Shown piece after piece: positions 8,085-16,956 of a stretch of 64,000 nt of DNA. The position numbers and the translations under genes were made by a program. The first letter of the stretch is position 1; the number at the start of each line of letters is the position of its first letter. The DNA is from JBGOTP01 sp963717075 (GTDB lineage: Bacteria; Acidobacteriota; Vicinamibacteria; Vicinamibacterales; CAVVIG01). The DNA lies in contig CAVQVI010000006.1 of the NCBI GenBank assembly GCA_963717075.1, positions 124,001-188,000 on the forward strand, given 5' to 3'. The notes beneath the pieces were generated by a model. It saw only the letters and a program-made list of their open reading frames with translations. It was not told the origin of the DNA and searched no databases.

Positions 8085-8660
8085 ATGACCAGAACCTCGA
8101 CACGCTTCGGCACCGGCGTCATCACGCTCGCCGCGATTCTCGGCCTTGCGGGTGTGTACGGTAGTGCTCAGAATACCAGTGGTCAGGATCCGGCAGCCGA
8201 GAGACACGCGGGCCCCGGACCGGGAGACCCCGGCGGCCACGGTAGCCTCGGGGAGCCTGGCCGCTTTGGCGCTCCAGATCTTGCGGACGGGCGAGGCGGA
8301 CCGATGGGCTGGGGCAGCCGCTTCGGCATTCCCCTTGGACGCCTGGGTCTGACCGACGTGCAGCGGGAGCAGGTTCGAGCCGTCATGCAGTCGCACGACG
8401 CGGAACTGAAAACGCTCGTCGATCGAGCGTTCGCGGCGCACGAGGCGCTCCACGCGGCGATCGCCGCCGACCCGATTGACGAAGGAACGATTCGGGCGAG
8501 AAGCGGTGACGTGGCGGCGGTGGAGGCCGATATGGCCGTCACTCGAGCGCGAATCCGTTCGGAGGTGTTCCAAGTCCTGACCCCCGAACAACGCGCGAAA
8601 GCAAGTGATGGTGCAGCGCGTCCGGGCGGACGCGGGCGTGGTCCGCGTCCACGGCTATAG
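8085..8660 (+). CDS. Spy/CpxP-like periplasmic protein
   Basis: This 191-residue protein starts at an ATG preceded by AAGGAGGAGG, one of the strongest ribosome sites in the window. Residues 1-28 form a signal peptide (basic start, hydrophobic core, cleavage near Y-G-S-A-Q). A Gly/Pro/Asp-rich linker follows to about residue 80. The helical domain has L-G-L-T-D-V-Q-R-E-Q-V-R near residues 88-99 and V-L-T-P-E-Q-R-A-K near 164, the LTxxQ repeats that mark Spy/CpxP chaperones and related metal-sensing proteins. The tail is Gly/Arg/Pro-rich. Divergence from the response regulator suggests regulation by it (inference). Confidence 0.8.
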   Translation: MTRTSTRFGTGVITLAAILGLAGVYGSAQNTSGQDPAAERHAGPGPGDPGGHGSLGEPGRFGAPDLADGRGGPMGWGSRFGIPLGRLGLTDVQREQVRAVMQSHDAELKTLVDRAFAAHEALHAAIAADPIDEGTIRARSGDVAAVEADMAVTRARIRSEVFQVLTPEQRAKASDGAARPGGRGRGPRPRL

Positions 8661-8664
8661 ACGG

Positions 8665-9057
8665 TTAGCGCTCTTCTTCGAGGTCCAGCCGAACGGTGTT
8701 GAGGCGGTAGTACAGTTCTTCCAGAAAGAGCCCACGTTCGATCCTGGGAAACAGAGGTTCAGCGCTCGTCGACACCACTTGGACCGTGCCGCTGCCATTC
8801 GACAGCGTGAGGTAGTCGAGCAGCGCGCGCTGCCCGTCCGTATCGAGCGTATCCACGGCGCGCACCACGAGGGTGCCGTCGTGGACATCGGGCGGACGTC
8901 CGGTCCAGTTCCGAAGGGGCGTCTGCAAACGCTCACACAGGGTCGCGACAACCGCGTCCGTGCGTGCCTCGGTGCCCTCGATGAGTACGTTCGAGCGGGC
9001 GGTGAGCACAATCCACCAATCGCTACGCGAGATGTTGAAGTTAGAAAGTCCCTGCAT
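8665..9057 (-). CDS. degenerate sigma-54-activator-like AAA+ domain protein
   Basis: The product is about 130 residues. The tail reads F-L-E-E-L-Y-Y-R-L-N-T-V-R-L-D-L, equivalent to the R-E-D-L-Y-Y-R-L-N segment of NtrC-type AAA+ domains, and V-V-S-T-S-A-E-P-L matches their sensor I region. Where activators carry the Walker A loop GExGTGKE, this protein has L-I-E-G-T-E-A-R-T-D, so the lysine and glycines are lost and ATP binding is unlikely. It has no DNA-binding helix. The start is uncertain (ATG 9057 or an upstream TTG near 9123). Short, inactive activator-like domains of this kind may act as regulators of real activators, but that is inference. Confidence 0.6.
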   Translation of the reverse strand: MQGLSNFNISRSDWWIVLTARSNVLIEGTEARTDAVVATLCERLQTPLRNWTGRPPDVHDGTLVVRAVDTLDTDGQRALLDYLTLSNGSGTVQVVSTSAEPLFPRIERGLFLEELYYRLNTVRLDLEEER

Positions 9058-9705
9058 GGGCCGGACGTCGCCCTGCCGTCTATCCGTTGATTGGGAACGC
9101 TGACGCGGGCCTCGTTGAAGCACAAGTCCCCCGCTTCTCTGATTTTCTCCGGGATCCGTCGCGCGGTCAAGCGCGTACGCCTACTGAGATTTCTACCCAA
9201 CATTCATTATTACTTTCGTGATGCACATCTGTAAACTTGCCGTCACACCGGTCCAGAACGCTTGGTCGTGCAATCCTCGTCGACCCCAATACCAAACGGC
9301 TCGAACGCTTGGTGGCCGCGCTTCCCGTTCACGATCGCCGGAGTCCTGAACGATTCGAGCGACGCGCCGCACGTCGCGGTGGTCGTCAGTCGGCGGACGT
9401 ACCGACGTTCGTGTCAGGTGCTGACGAACCGGTGTCCCTGAACTAGTGGCGCGCCCTGGGCAGTTGTCACGCGCCTGTCGGGCGGGGCATTCCGTCTGGC
9501 TGCGTTGCTCCTCCCTCGAGGACTCCTGGTGTTTTCAGTCGTCGCGCCTTGCCATCCGGACGCCCCGCTCCGAAATCCGTTATGACAGCTAAGGCGGACG
9601 GCCAGAGCAAAGACGGCCGCCATGGCCCTGGCAACGGCAGAGACGGGTGTGCCACCTGGTTGACAGGCAGCCGTGCCCGGGTGTTTACTGCTCATTGAAC
9701 TAACT
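9058..9705. other. intergenic stretch of about 650 bases without a supported gene
   Basis: A short plus-strand frame at 9237-9446 begins R-A-I-L-V-D-P-N-T-K-R-L, which could be a fragment of a receiver-like domain. It ends after 69 residues, has no ribosome site, and its second half reads as random Arg-rich translation. I see no tRNA, terminator or insertion sequence in the stretch. Confidence 0.4.
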
Positions 9706-9721
9706 AACTAACTAGTTAGTT
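9706..9721. promoter_or_regulatory. 16-bp perfect palindrome AACTAACTAGTTAGTT, probable TetR operator
   Basis: The palindrome ends four bases before the TetR ATG at 9726 and is flanked on the left by two further AACT units, so the AT-rich block runs from about 9698. Its size, symmetry and position fit a TetR-family operator that also controls the downstream exporter operon. Confidence 0.75.
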
Positions 9722-9725
9722 TGAT

Positions 9726-10346
9726 ATGGCCAAACCCCACCGAGCCGCCGACACGCGCACCGCCGTCTTCGAGGCGGCCGCACGGGCCTTCTCCGCCAGG
9801 GGGTTCGACGGCACGCTCGTGGACGACATCGCCCGGGACGCCCGCGTGAACAAGGCGATGATCTACTACCACTTCACCAGCAAACTGGCCCTCTACCGCG
9901 CCATCGTCCGCGACATGCTGGGCGCCACCGGGCGGGCCCTCAGTGCCGTCGCCGAGTCGCCGACCTCCCCCACAGACCGGCTGCGCCGCTTCATTGCGGC
10001 CTTCGTGGAGCTCGCGGACACCCGGCCCTGGTTTCCACCGTTGATGATGCGCGAGCTCTCCGAAGGCGCGCCGCGGCTGGATGCCGCCACCCTCGCGCAG
10101 ATGCGCGTGGTCTTCGGCGCCTTCCATCGCATTCTCGCCGACGGCCAGAAGACTGGTGAGTTCCGCACCGTGAGCCCCGTGCTCGCGTACCTCTCGGTGC
10201 TCGGGCCGCTCTTGATGAACTCGGCGCGTGAGCGCGCGGCCAGCCGCCCCGGCCGGAACCAGTTGCCCATGTTCGCCGCTGTGTCGCACGCCGACCTGAC
10301 CGATCACCTGCAGCAAACCGCGCTGCGCATGCTGAGAACGAGCTGA
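9726..10346 (+). CDS. TetR/AcrR-family transcriptional repressor
   Basis: This 206-residue regulator has the N-terminal helix-turn-helix of TetR proteins: F-E-A-A-A-R-A-F-S-A-R-G-F at about residues 12-24, then the recognition helix V-N-K-A-M-I-Y-Y-H-F near 42-51. The remainder is an all-helical ligand domain with no recognisable pocket specificity. It is the first gene of the exporter operon, three bases before the adaptor gene, and has a perfect palindrome just upstream of its own ATG. It probably represses the operon until the transported compound binds (inference from the arrangement, as with YbiH next to YbhGFSR). Confidence 0.92.
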   Translation: MAKPHRAADTRTAVFEAAARAFSARGFDGTLVDDIARDARVNKAMIYYHFTSKLALYRAIVRDMLGATGRALSAVAESPTSPTDRLRRFIAAFVELADTRPWFPPLMMRELSEGAPRLDAATLAQMRVVFGAFHRILADGQKTGEFRTVSPVLAYLSVLGPLLMNSARERAASRPGRNQLPMFAAVSHADLTDHLQQTALRMLRTS

Positions 10347-10349
10347 GTC

Positions 10350-11357
10350 ATGACGCGATCGTTCAACGTCCTCGTCTGGCTGGCGCTCCTCGCTTCGGCC
10401 TGCAACGAGCCGCCTCCGACCGACCGCGTGCGAGCCTCCGGCCACGTCGAAGCTACGGAGACGCGATTGGCGCCAGAGCAGGGTGGGCGCGTGCTCACGC
10501 TCACCATCAAAGAGGGCGACCGCGTCGAGCCGGGGCAGGTCATCCTGACTCTCGACAGGAGAGACCTCGAGCTCGCCCTTCAGCGCGCGCGGGCCGACCA
10601 GGCGCAGGCCGAGGCCCAGCTTCGTCTGGTTCAGGCCGGCTCGCGGGTGGAGGATATCCGGCAGGCCGAATCTCAACTGGCTGCGGCTCAAGCCGATGTC
10701 TCGGCGGCAGGCGCCGAGCTCCGGTCGGCCGAGCAGGACCTCCAACGCTTCGAGATGCTGCTCGCCAACAACTCCGGCTCTCAGAAGCAGCGCGACGATG
10801 CCGCGACGCGGAAAGCGTTGGCTGCCGATCGGGTGATTGCCGCGGAGAATCGCGCCAGATCGCAAGGCGAAACACTTGCGCGCCTGCGCGCAGGCGCGAG
10901 GCGCGAGGAGGTTGACGTCGCGCGAACCCACGTCGCGGCGGCGGCGACATACATCGCCGTGCTCGAAAAACAAATTGCCGATACGACGCTCGCTTCGCCG
11001 GTGTCGGGCATCGTCACGCAGAAGCTCGTCGAGCCTGGAGAGGTGATCGCCCCGCGCACGCCGATCGCCATCGTCGTGGATCTCGATGCCGCGTGGGCAG
11101 ACGTCTTCGTTCCCGAGCCGACCGTGCCCGCCCTCCGATTGGGTCAGTCGGCCACGATTTTCACCGACGCCGGTGGCAGCGGCATCGCGGGCATCGTCAC
11201 CTACATCTCGCCGAAGGCGGAGTTCACGCCGCGTAACGTGCAGACGGCCGAGGAGCGGTCGAAGCTCGTCTACCGCATCCGGATCTCCGTGGACAACAAG
11301 AACGGCGTCCTCAAGCAGGGCATGCCTGTCGAAGCCGAGATTCCGCTGCAGAAGTGA
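10350..11357 (+). CDS. HlyD/YbhG-type membrane fusion (adaptor) lipoprotein
   Basis: This 335-residue periplasmic adaptor would bridge the inner-membrane ABC transporter to a TolC channel. The N-terminus M-T-R-S...L-L-A-S-A-C has a lipobox with Cys18, so it is probably a lipoprotein. A biotinyl-lipoyl half-domain follows (G-H-V-E-A-T-E near 33), then a long coiled coil (about 70-205, rich in Ala/Glu/Gln with a hairpin break near 140), then the second lipoyl half with S-P-V-S-G-I-V near 215 and a beta-barrel domain. The coiled-coil hairpin is long enough to contact TolC. The 3' end overlaps the next ATG by four bases (11354-11357), indicating translational coupling. Confidence 0.9.
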   Translation: MTRSFNVLVWLALLASACNEPPPTDRVRASGHVEATETRLAPEQGGRVLTLTIKEGDRVEPGQVILTLDRRDLELALQRARADQAQAEAQLRLVQAGSRVEDIRQAESQLAAAQADVSAAGAELRSAEQDLQRFEMLLANNSGSQKQRDDAATRKALAADRVIAAENRARSQGETLARLRAGARREEVDVARTHVAAAATYIAVLEKQIADTTLASPVSGIVTQKLVEPGEVIAPRTPIAIVVDLDAAWADVFVPEPTVPALRLGQSATIFTDAGGSGIAGIVTYISPKAEFTPRNVQTAEERSKLVYRIRISVDNKNGVLKQGMPVEAEIPLQK

Positions 11358-12283
11358 TGGACAACGTACTCGAGTTCGACGGCGTCCGCAGGCGATTCGG
11401 GACCGTTGAAGCCCTTGGCGGCGTCTCGTTCGCGGTGAAGCCTGGTGAGATGTTCGGCCTCATCGGTCCGGACGGGGCCGGCAAGACGACCGCCATCCGT
11501 CTCCTGTGCGGACTGCTGAAGGCCGATGCGGGGCAGGTGCGCGTGCTCGGTCGCGATCCGGTGAACGAGCATCGCGCGATCACCCAGTCGGTCGGCTACC
11601 TGTCGCAGCGCTTCAGTCTCTACGGCGACCTCAGCATCGACGAGAACATCGCCTTCTTCGCTGAGATTCACGGCGTCCGTCACTTTCGCGATCGCCGGAA
11701 CCGCCTGCTCGAGATGACGCAGCTCCAGCCATTCCGCAGCCGCCGTGCCGATCAACTTTCGGGAGGCATGAAGCAGAAGCTCGCGCTCGCCTGCACGCTC
11801 GTCCACGAGCCCGCCGTCATCGTGCTCGACGAGCCGACGACGGGCGTGGATCCGGTATCGAGGCGGGAGTTCTGGAAGCTGCTGTCGCAGTTCCTCGCCC
11901 AGGGCATCACCATTCTGATGTCCACGCCGTATCTGGACGAAGCCGAGCGGTGCGGGCGGATTGCCCTCCTGCACGAGGGCCGGCTGCTCGCGCTCGACGC
12001 GCCTGGCACGCTGCGCGCGAGCCTGCCTGGCATCTGGCTCGAAGTGATTGTGCCGTCGCCGCGCGAGTTCCTGCCCCGGTTGCAGGACGCCCGGGGCGCG
12101 CTTCGGGCGCAGGTCTTCGGCGATCGCCTGCACGTGCGGCTCGACGGAATGGACGTCGAGGCGGGGAAAGCGGACATCGCCGCTCGAGCAGCGGCCGCCG
12201 GCCTCGAGTACCCGCGTATTCGCCCGATTGCTCCCTCACTCGAGGACGTGTTCATCGAACACCTGACAGGACCACACGCATGA
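11354..12283 (+). CDS. ABC transporter ATPase, first copy (drug/polymer exporter type)
   Basis: The protein has 309 residues. Walker A is G-P-D-G-A-G-K-T-T (about residues 36-44), the Q loop is in L-S-Q-R-F-S-L-Y-G-D-L, the signature is L-S-G-G-M-K-Q-K near 134, and Walker B with its catalytic Glu is V-I-V-L-D-E-P-T-T-G-V-D-P near 156-168. The switch His usual after D-E-A is replaced in the stretch I-L-M-S-T-P-Y-L-D-E-A (Pro where many family members have His), as also happens in YbhF-type proteins. The C-terminal 100 residues are the family's extra domain. Its TGA overlaps the TolC-like ATG by four bases. E. coli YbhF carries two such ATPases fused; here they are separate genes. Confidence 0.93.
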   Translation: MMDNVLEFDGVRRRFGTVEALGGVSFAVKPGEMFGLIGPDGAGKTTAIRLLCGLLKADAGQVRVLGRDPVNEHRAITQSVGYLSQRFSLYGDLSIDENIAFFAEIHGVRHFRDRRNRLLEMTQLQPFRSRRADQLSGGMKQKLALACTLVHEPAVIVLDEPTTGVDPVSRREFWKLLSQFLAQGITILMSTPYLDEAERCGRIALLHEGRLLALDAPGTLRASLPGIWLEVIVPSPREFLPRLQDARGALRAQVFGDRLHVRLDGMDVEAGKADIAARAAAAGLEYPRIRPIAPSLEDVFIEHLTGPHA

Positions 12284-13608
12284 CTCGACCCATTGTCTTC
12301 ACCGCTTTGTGCACGATGCTGAGCGCCGGTGCGACGCACGTGCTGGCTCAGGAACCGCTGCGGCTGTCGGTCAGCGAGGCCGTGACGCGTGCTTTTGAGA
12401 CGAGCCACCGGATTGCGGAGGGCCGCGCGCGACAAACCGGCGCCGAGGCCACGGTGCAGGTTCGACAAAGCGCCCAACGGCCGACGGTGTCGGCCTCCGC
12501 TGCGTACATGCGCACGAATCACGTCGAGGCGTTCGGGTTTCCGCAGACCGGGGGAGGCTTCCGCATCGTCTATCCTGATGTCCCGGATAACGCCGCCGCC
12601 CGAGTGTCGTTGCAGTGGCCGATCTATACGGCGGGGCGGCTCGATGCACTCGAGCGCGCAGCGGCAGCCGAGGCGTCCGCGACTGGCGCCGACATCAACA
12701 CGACACGCGCTGACCTTCGGCTCGAGGTCGAGCGCACCTACTGGGCGCTCGCCACAGGCAACGAAGCCGTCCGCGTGCTCACCGAGTCGCTCGCCCGCGC
12801 CGACGCCCAGGTGCGGGATGCGCAAAACCGGGTCGCCGCGGGTATTGCTTCACCGGATGAGGTCTTCAGTTTCGAAGCGCAGCGCTCTCAGGAGCAATTG
12901 CAGCTCATCGAGGCTCAGAACCTGCACGCCTCCGTGCTGGTCGAGTTGCGCCGCCTCGTCGATGTGGCCGACGGCGTGCTCATCGAGCCATCCGAGTCCC
13001 TGTCACCAACCGATCTCCCGCCGAGCGCAGAGGTGTCGGATCTGGTCGTGAGGGCGTTGAACGAACGGCCGGAGCGACAGGCTCTGCTCTTGCGTATCGC
13101 TGGTGCGGAAGCGCGCGAACAGGCGGCCGCCCTGGCCATGCGACCCACGATCGGAGCCGGTGGTGGTCTCGACTACGCGAACCCCAACGTGAAGATCTTT
13201 CCGCGTGAGGCAACCTGGCGGACGTCGTGGGATCTGTCCGTCAATGTCACGTGGCCCATCTTGGACGGCGGCCGGTCGAAAGCAGAGACAGCCGAGGCCA
13301 GGGCCGTCGTAACAGCCGCGCGCGAGCGCCTTGCCGATCTCGACGCCATCGTCACCGCCGACGTGCGACAGCGGATGCTCGATCTGGCCTCCGCCCAGGC
13401 GGCCGTCCGGGCGGCGGATTCCGGGGTGCGCAGCGCGGCGGAGGCCCGCCGGGTGCTCGCGGATCGCTTCGCGGCCGGCGTGGCGACCAACGTCGACGTG
13501 CTCATCGCGCAGGATGCGCTGCTGAAGGCCGAACTGTCGCGAACCCGCGCGCTGGCGAACGTCCGGCTCGCGGAGGCGCGTTTGGCTCGCGCTGTGGGGA
13601 CACGCTGA
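12280..13608 (+). CDS. TolC-family outer membrane channel protein
   Basis: This 442-residue outer membrane factor starts with a signal peptide (residues 1-23, cleavage after A-T-H-V-L-A). The body has the two-fold repeat of TolC proteins: long helices with R-L-E-V-E-R-T-Y-W-A-L-A (about 150) and the matching second-half helix near 370, and W-P-I-Y-T-A-G-R-L (about 115) and W-P-I-L-D-G-G-R-S (about 327), the paired beta-strand entries. It is placed between the two ATPase genes, an unusual gene order. It would give the exporter a direct route across the outer membrane. The reading frame is intact, unlike the three genes downstream. Confidence 0.92.
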   Translation: MTRPIVFTALCTMLSAGATHVLAQEPLRLSVSEAVTRAFETSHRIAEGRARQTGAEATVQVRQSAQRPTVSASAAYMRTNHVEAFGFPQTGGGFRIVYPDVPDNAAARVSLQWPIYTAGRLDALERAAAAEASATGADINTTRADLRLEVERTYWALATGNEAVRVLTESLARADAQVRDAQNRVAAGIASPDEVFSFEAQRSQEQLQLIEAQNLHASVLVELRRLVDVADGVLIEPSESLSPTDLPPSAEVSDLVVRALNERPERQALLLRIAGAEAREQAAALAMRPTIGAGGGLDYANPNVKIFPREATWRTSWDLSVNVTWPILDGGRSKAETAEARAVVTAARERLADLDAIVTADVRQRMLDLASAQAAVRAADSGVRSAAEARRVLADRFAAGVATNVDVLIAQDALLKAELSRTRALANVRLAEARLARAVGTR

Positions 13609-13609
13609 C

Positions 13610-14550
13610 GTGGCTCCGGCCATCGACGTCCGCGGGCTCACTCGACGCTTCGGCCAGTTCGTCGCCGTGGACGACCTGTCCTTCGAGGTGGCGCCGGGCG
13701 AGATCTTCGGGTTTCTCGGCGCGAACGGCGCGGGCAAGTCCACGACCATCCGCATGCTGTGTGGACTGCTCCGGCCGACGAGCGGCACGGCGCTCGTCGG
13801 CGGCGTCGATGTCGCCAAGGATCCCGAGGCGGTGAAGCGGCGCATCGGGTACATGTCGCAGCGCTTCTCGCTCTACGAGACGCTCACCGTCGATCAGAAC
13901 ATCCGCTTCTTCGGCGGCATCTACGGCCTGTCCGGCGCGCGGTTCGATGCGCGACGGCGCTTCGTGCTCGACATGGCCGGGCTCGCGGGCCGCGAAGCGA
14001 CAAAGACGCGCGACCTGGCGGGCGGCTGGCGGCAGCGGCTCGCGCTCGGCTGCGCCATCCTCCACGAACCGTCGATCGTGTTCCTCGACGAGCCGACCGG
14101 CGGCGTCGATCCGCTGTCGCGCCGACAGGTTCTGGGATCTCATCGGGGATCTCTCGCGCGCGGGCGTCACGGTGCTGGTGACGACGCACTACCTGGACGA
14201 GGCGGAGCACTGCCACCGCATCGCGATCATCCAGGCAGGCAGGCTCGCCGCGCTCGGAACGACGACGGAGCTGAAGGAGACATTCGCCGATCGTCCGATC
14301 GTCGAAGTGCAGACCGACCGGCCGGTGGCGGCGATGGAAGCGCTGGCGCGCCTGCCGGAGGTCGAGAAGACCAGCCTGTTCGGCACGGCCGTGCACGCGG
14401 TGCTCCGGTCGGCGGACGCCTCGCCGGCCCGGTTGACCGAGGCGCTGGCGCGGGAAGGTCTGGCGCGTCCTCACCGTTCAGTCCGTGTCGCCGTCACTCG
14501 AGGACGTGTTCCTCGACGTCGTCGAGCGGGCGACGGGAGCGGCGGCCTGA
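13610..14550 (+). CDS. ABC transporter ATPase, second copy, with two frameshifts
   Basis: A GTG start one base after the TolC stop begins a product of about 312 residues. Walker A is G-A-N-G-A-G-K-S-T (about 40-48), the signature is L-A-G-G-W-R-Q-R (Ala in place of Ser, normal for this subfamily), and Walker B is I-V-F-L-D-E-P-T-G-G-V-D-P. The frame breaks near 14129 (an extra G; the next frame continues F-W-D-L-I-G-D-L) and near 14466 (an extra C, then V-L-T-V-Q-S-V-S-P-S-L-E-D-V-F). The tail S-P-S-L-E-D-V-F-L-D-V is intact and ends at 14550, overlapping the next ATG by one base. All conserved motifs survive in the spliced frame, so sequencing error or very recent decay are both possible. 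Confidence 0.82.
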
Positions 14551-15691
14551 TGCGAGACCCTTGCCGCGGTGGCGACCAAGGAGTTGCAGCAGATCCTCCG
14601 CGATCGGCGCACGCTGCTGATCCTCGCTGTTCTTCCCGGCGTTCTTCCTGCTGCTGTACGGCTACGCCCTGAACTTCGACATCCGCGGGATGTCGCCTGG
14701 CGGTCCAGGATCGCGACCGCAGCACGCAGAGCCGCGAACTGGTCTCGGCCTTCGTCAACTCCGGCTACTTCGAGCTCGTGGGGTACGTGGACAGCGATCG
14801 CGACGTCGAGGCGCTGGTGGATCGCAACCGATCGCGCGCGGTCCTGGTGATTCCGCCGCGCTTCGAGCGCGACGTCGCAACCGGCCGGCCGGCCACGGTG
14901 CAGGTCGTGATCGACGGCGACAACGCCAACACCGCATCGACGGTCATGGGCTACGCCCAGGCCATCGTCGGCGAGTTTGCCGCGTCGACGATGGCCGTCT
15001 CGGGCCTGGCCGGGACGGACGGCGAAACGCCTGGCGCCGCGCGCGTGTCGCTGGAGCCGCGCATCTGGTACAACCCGCAGCTTCGCAGCACGCTGTTTCT
15101 CGTGCCCGGACTCATCGCCTACATCGCGATGATCACGCGCCGTCGTGTCCACGGCGCTCTCGGTCGTGCGCGAGAAGGAGCGGGGCACGATGGAGCAGAT
15201 TCAGATGGCGCCGATCGGCCCGGTGTCCTTCATCCTGGGCAAGACGGTGCCGTATCTCGTGCTCTCGTTCATCTCGGCGCTGCTGATCGTGTTCGCGGCG
15301 ATGCTGCTCTTCGATCTGCCGATGCGCGGCTCGTGGTGGCTGCTGCTGCGGCTCGATCGTGCTGTTTCTGGTCGGCGCACAGGGACAGGGGCTGCTCATC
15401 TCCACCATCGCCGCAATCGCAGCAGGTCGCGTTTCAGGTGGCGCTGCTGTCGTCGTTCCTGCCGACATTCGATCCTCTCGGGGTTCATCTTCCCGATCTC
15501 CAGCATGCCGGTCGTCATCCAGTGGGTGAGCCGACATCGTGCCGGCGCGCTACTTCCTCGTCGCGCTCCGCGCCATCGTGCTCAAGGGCGCCGGCGTGGA
15601 GGCGTTCTGGCCGCAGCTCGTCGCGCTCGGGATCTTCTCGACCGTCACGCTCGGGCTTGCATCCCTGCGGCTGCGAAAAGAATGGGCCTGA
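14550..15691 (+). CDS. ABC-2 type permease of the exporter, about eight frameshifts
   Basis: Reading through single extra bases near 14555, 14632, 14695, 15138, 15349, 15419, 15471 and 15532 restores a complete ABC-2 permease of about 377 residues. It opens with T-L-A-A-V-A-T-K-E-L-Q-Q-I-L-R-D-R-R-T (14557 on), passes F-F-P-A-F-F-L-L-L-Y-G-Y-A-L-N, a large periplasmic domain (14697-15137), the conserved S-V-V-R-E-K-E-R-G-T-M-E-Q, F-I-F-P-I-S-S-M-P and ends P-A-R-Y-F-L-V-A-L-R-A-I-V. Every shift is in the same direction (+1) and no in-frame stop occurs in the spliced reading. It would be the YbhS/YbhR-like inner-membrane half of the exporter. The coding state is uncertain because of the shifts. 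Confidence 0.75.
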
Positions 15692-16802
15692 GGCGCGTGG
15701 CGCACCTGGTGCGGAAGGAGTTCATCGAGCTCCGGCAGGACCCGCGTCTGTTCGGCATCGTGATCCTGGCGCCGATCATCCAGCTCGGCGTGCTCGGGTA
15801 CGCCGCGACGACTGATGTGAAGGACGTGCCCACGGTGATCGTGGATGCCGATCGATCGGCCGAAAGCCGACGCCTGGTTGATCGCTTCGAAGCGTCTGCG
15901 AACTTCAAGATCGTGGGCATGGTGGGGTCGACGACCGACATCGACAAGTGGCTTGACGCGCGGAGATGCGTGGATGGCGCTCACCATTCCGCCCGACTAC
16001 GGCCAACAGATTGCCGCCCGGCGGCCGGTCGCGCTGCAGGTGGTTGCCGACGGCACCGATTCCAACTCGACGAATGTCGCCATGGGCTACGCCCGCGCGC
16101 TGGTGGCGGGGTACGCGCAGGAGCTGGCCGTGGGGCAGGCGGGTTCGGCACGGCCGCCCGTGACGCTCGAGGTCCGCGTCTGGTTCAATCCGCGGCTCGA
16201 GAGCCGCGACTTCATGATCCCGGGCATCGTTGCGCTGCTGCTGCTGGTCGTGACGACGAACCTGTCGGCGATGGCGATCGTGCGCGAGAAGGAGATCGGC
16301 ACGCTCGAGCAGTTGAACGTGACGCCGCTGGCGCGCTGGGAGCTGATCGCCGGCAAGCTGCTTCCCTACGTGCTCATCGGCATCGTCGACGTCGTGCTGG
16401 TGCTGATCGTCGCGATCTACTGGTTCGAGGTGCCGATGCGCGGCAGCATCGCGCTGCTCTTCGGGATGAGCCTCATCTACCTGCTGTCCACGCTGGGCCT
16501 GGGCCTGTTCGTCTCGACGCATCTCGAATACGCAGCAGCAGGCGATGATGACGACCGTGTTCTTCTTCATGATGCCGATGATCTACCTCTCGGGTTTCGT
16601 GTTCCCGATCGAGAACATGCCGCGGTGGATGCAGTCCGTGACGTATCTCATTCCGCTCCGCTACTTCCTGGTCATCGTGCGCGGAATCTTCCTGAAGGGC
16701 GTGGGGCTCGAGGTGCTCTGGCCGCAGGCGCTGGCGATGCTCGTCTGGGGCCTGTCAATGCTGACGCTGGCGACGCTGCGTTCCTCGAAACGATTGGGAT
16801 AG
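15682..16802 (+). CDS. second ABC-2 type permease of the exporter, two frameshifts
   Basis: The product is about 372 residues. The start ATG at 15682 overlaps the previous stop by 10 bases. The N-terminus R-R-V-A-H-L-V-R-K-E-F-I-E-L-R-Q-D-P-R-L is typical of YbhR/YhhJ permeases. An extra A near 15964 (then D-A-W-M-A-L-T-I-P) and an extra G near 16532 (then Q-Q-Q-A-M-M-T-T-V-F-F-F) shift the frame by +1 each. The periplasmic domain carries R-V-W-F-N-P-R-L-E-S-R, and the membrane half has M-A-I-V-R-E-K-E-I-G-T-L-E-Q and F-V-F-P-I-E-N-M-P. It is the last gene of the operon and probably pairs with the preceding permease as a heterodimer. Confidence 0.82.
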
Positions 16803-16956
16803 GCCGAAGCTCGTTGAAGGTGCCGGCGAGCACGGATCCCGCCCACGGCGGCCGCCGTGGGGCGACGCGGCCTAGCCGGCAACGCGCTCGACGGAGGAGC
16901 CCCGGGCGCCGGGAAATCGACGCCGGGAGCGGCGGGCGCAATATGCAGCGGTTTCG

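Noticed and set aside
9237..9446. 69-residue frame beginning R-A-I-L-V-D-P-N, which resembles the start of a receiver domain.
   Set aside because: It lacks a phospho-acceptor aspartate, a ribosome site and a credible second half, so it is at most a fragment.
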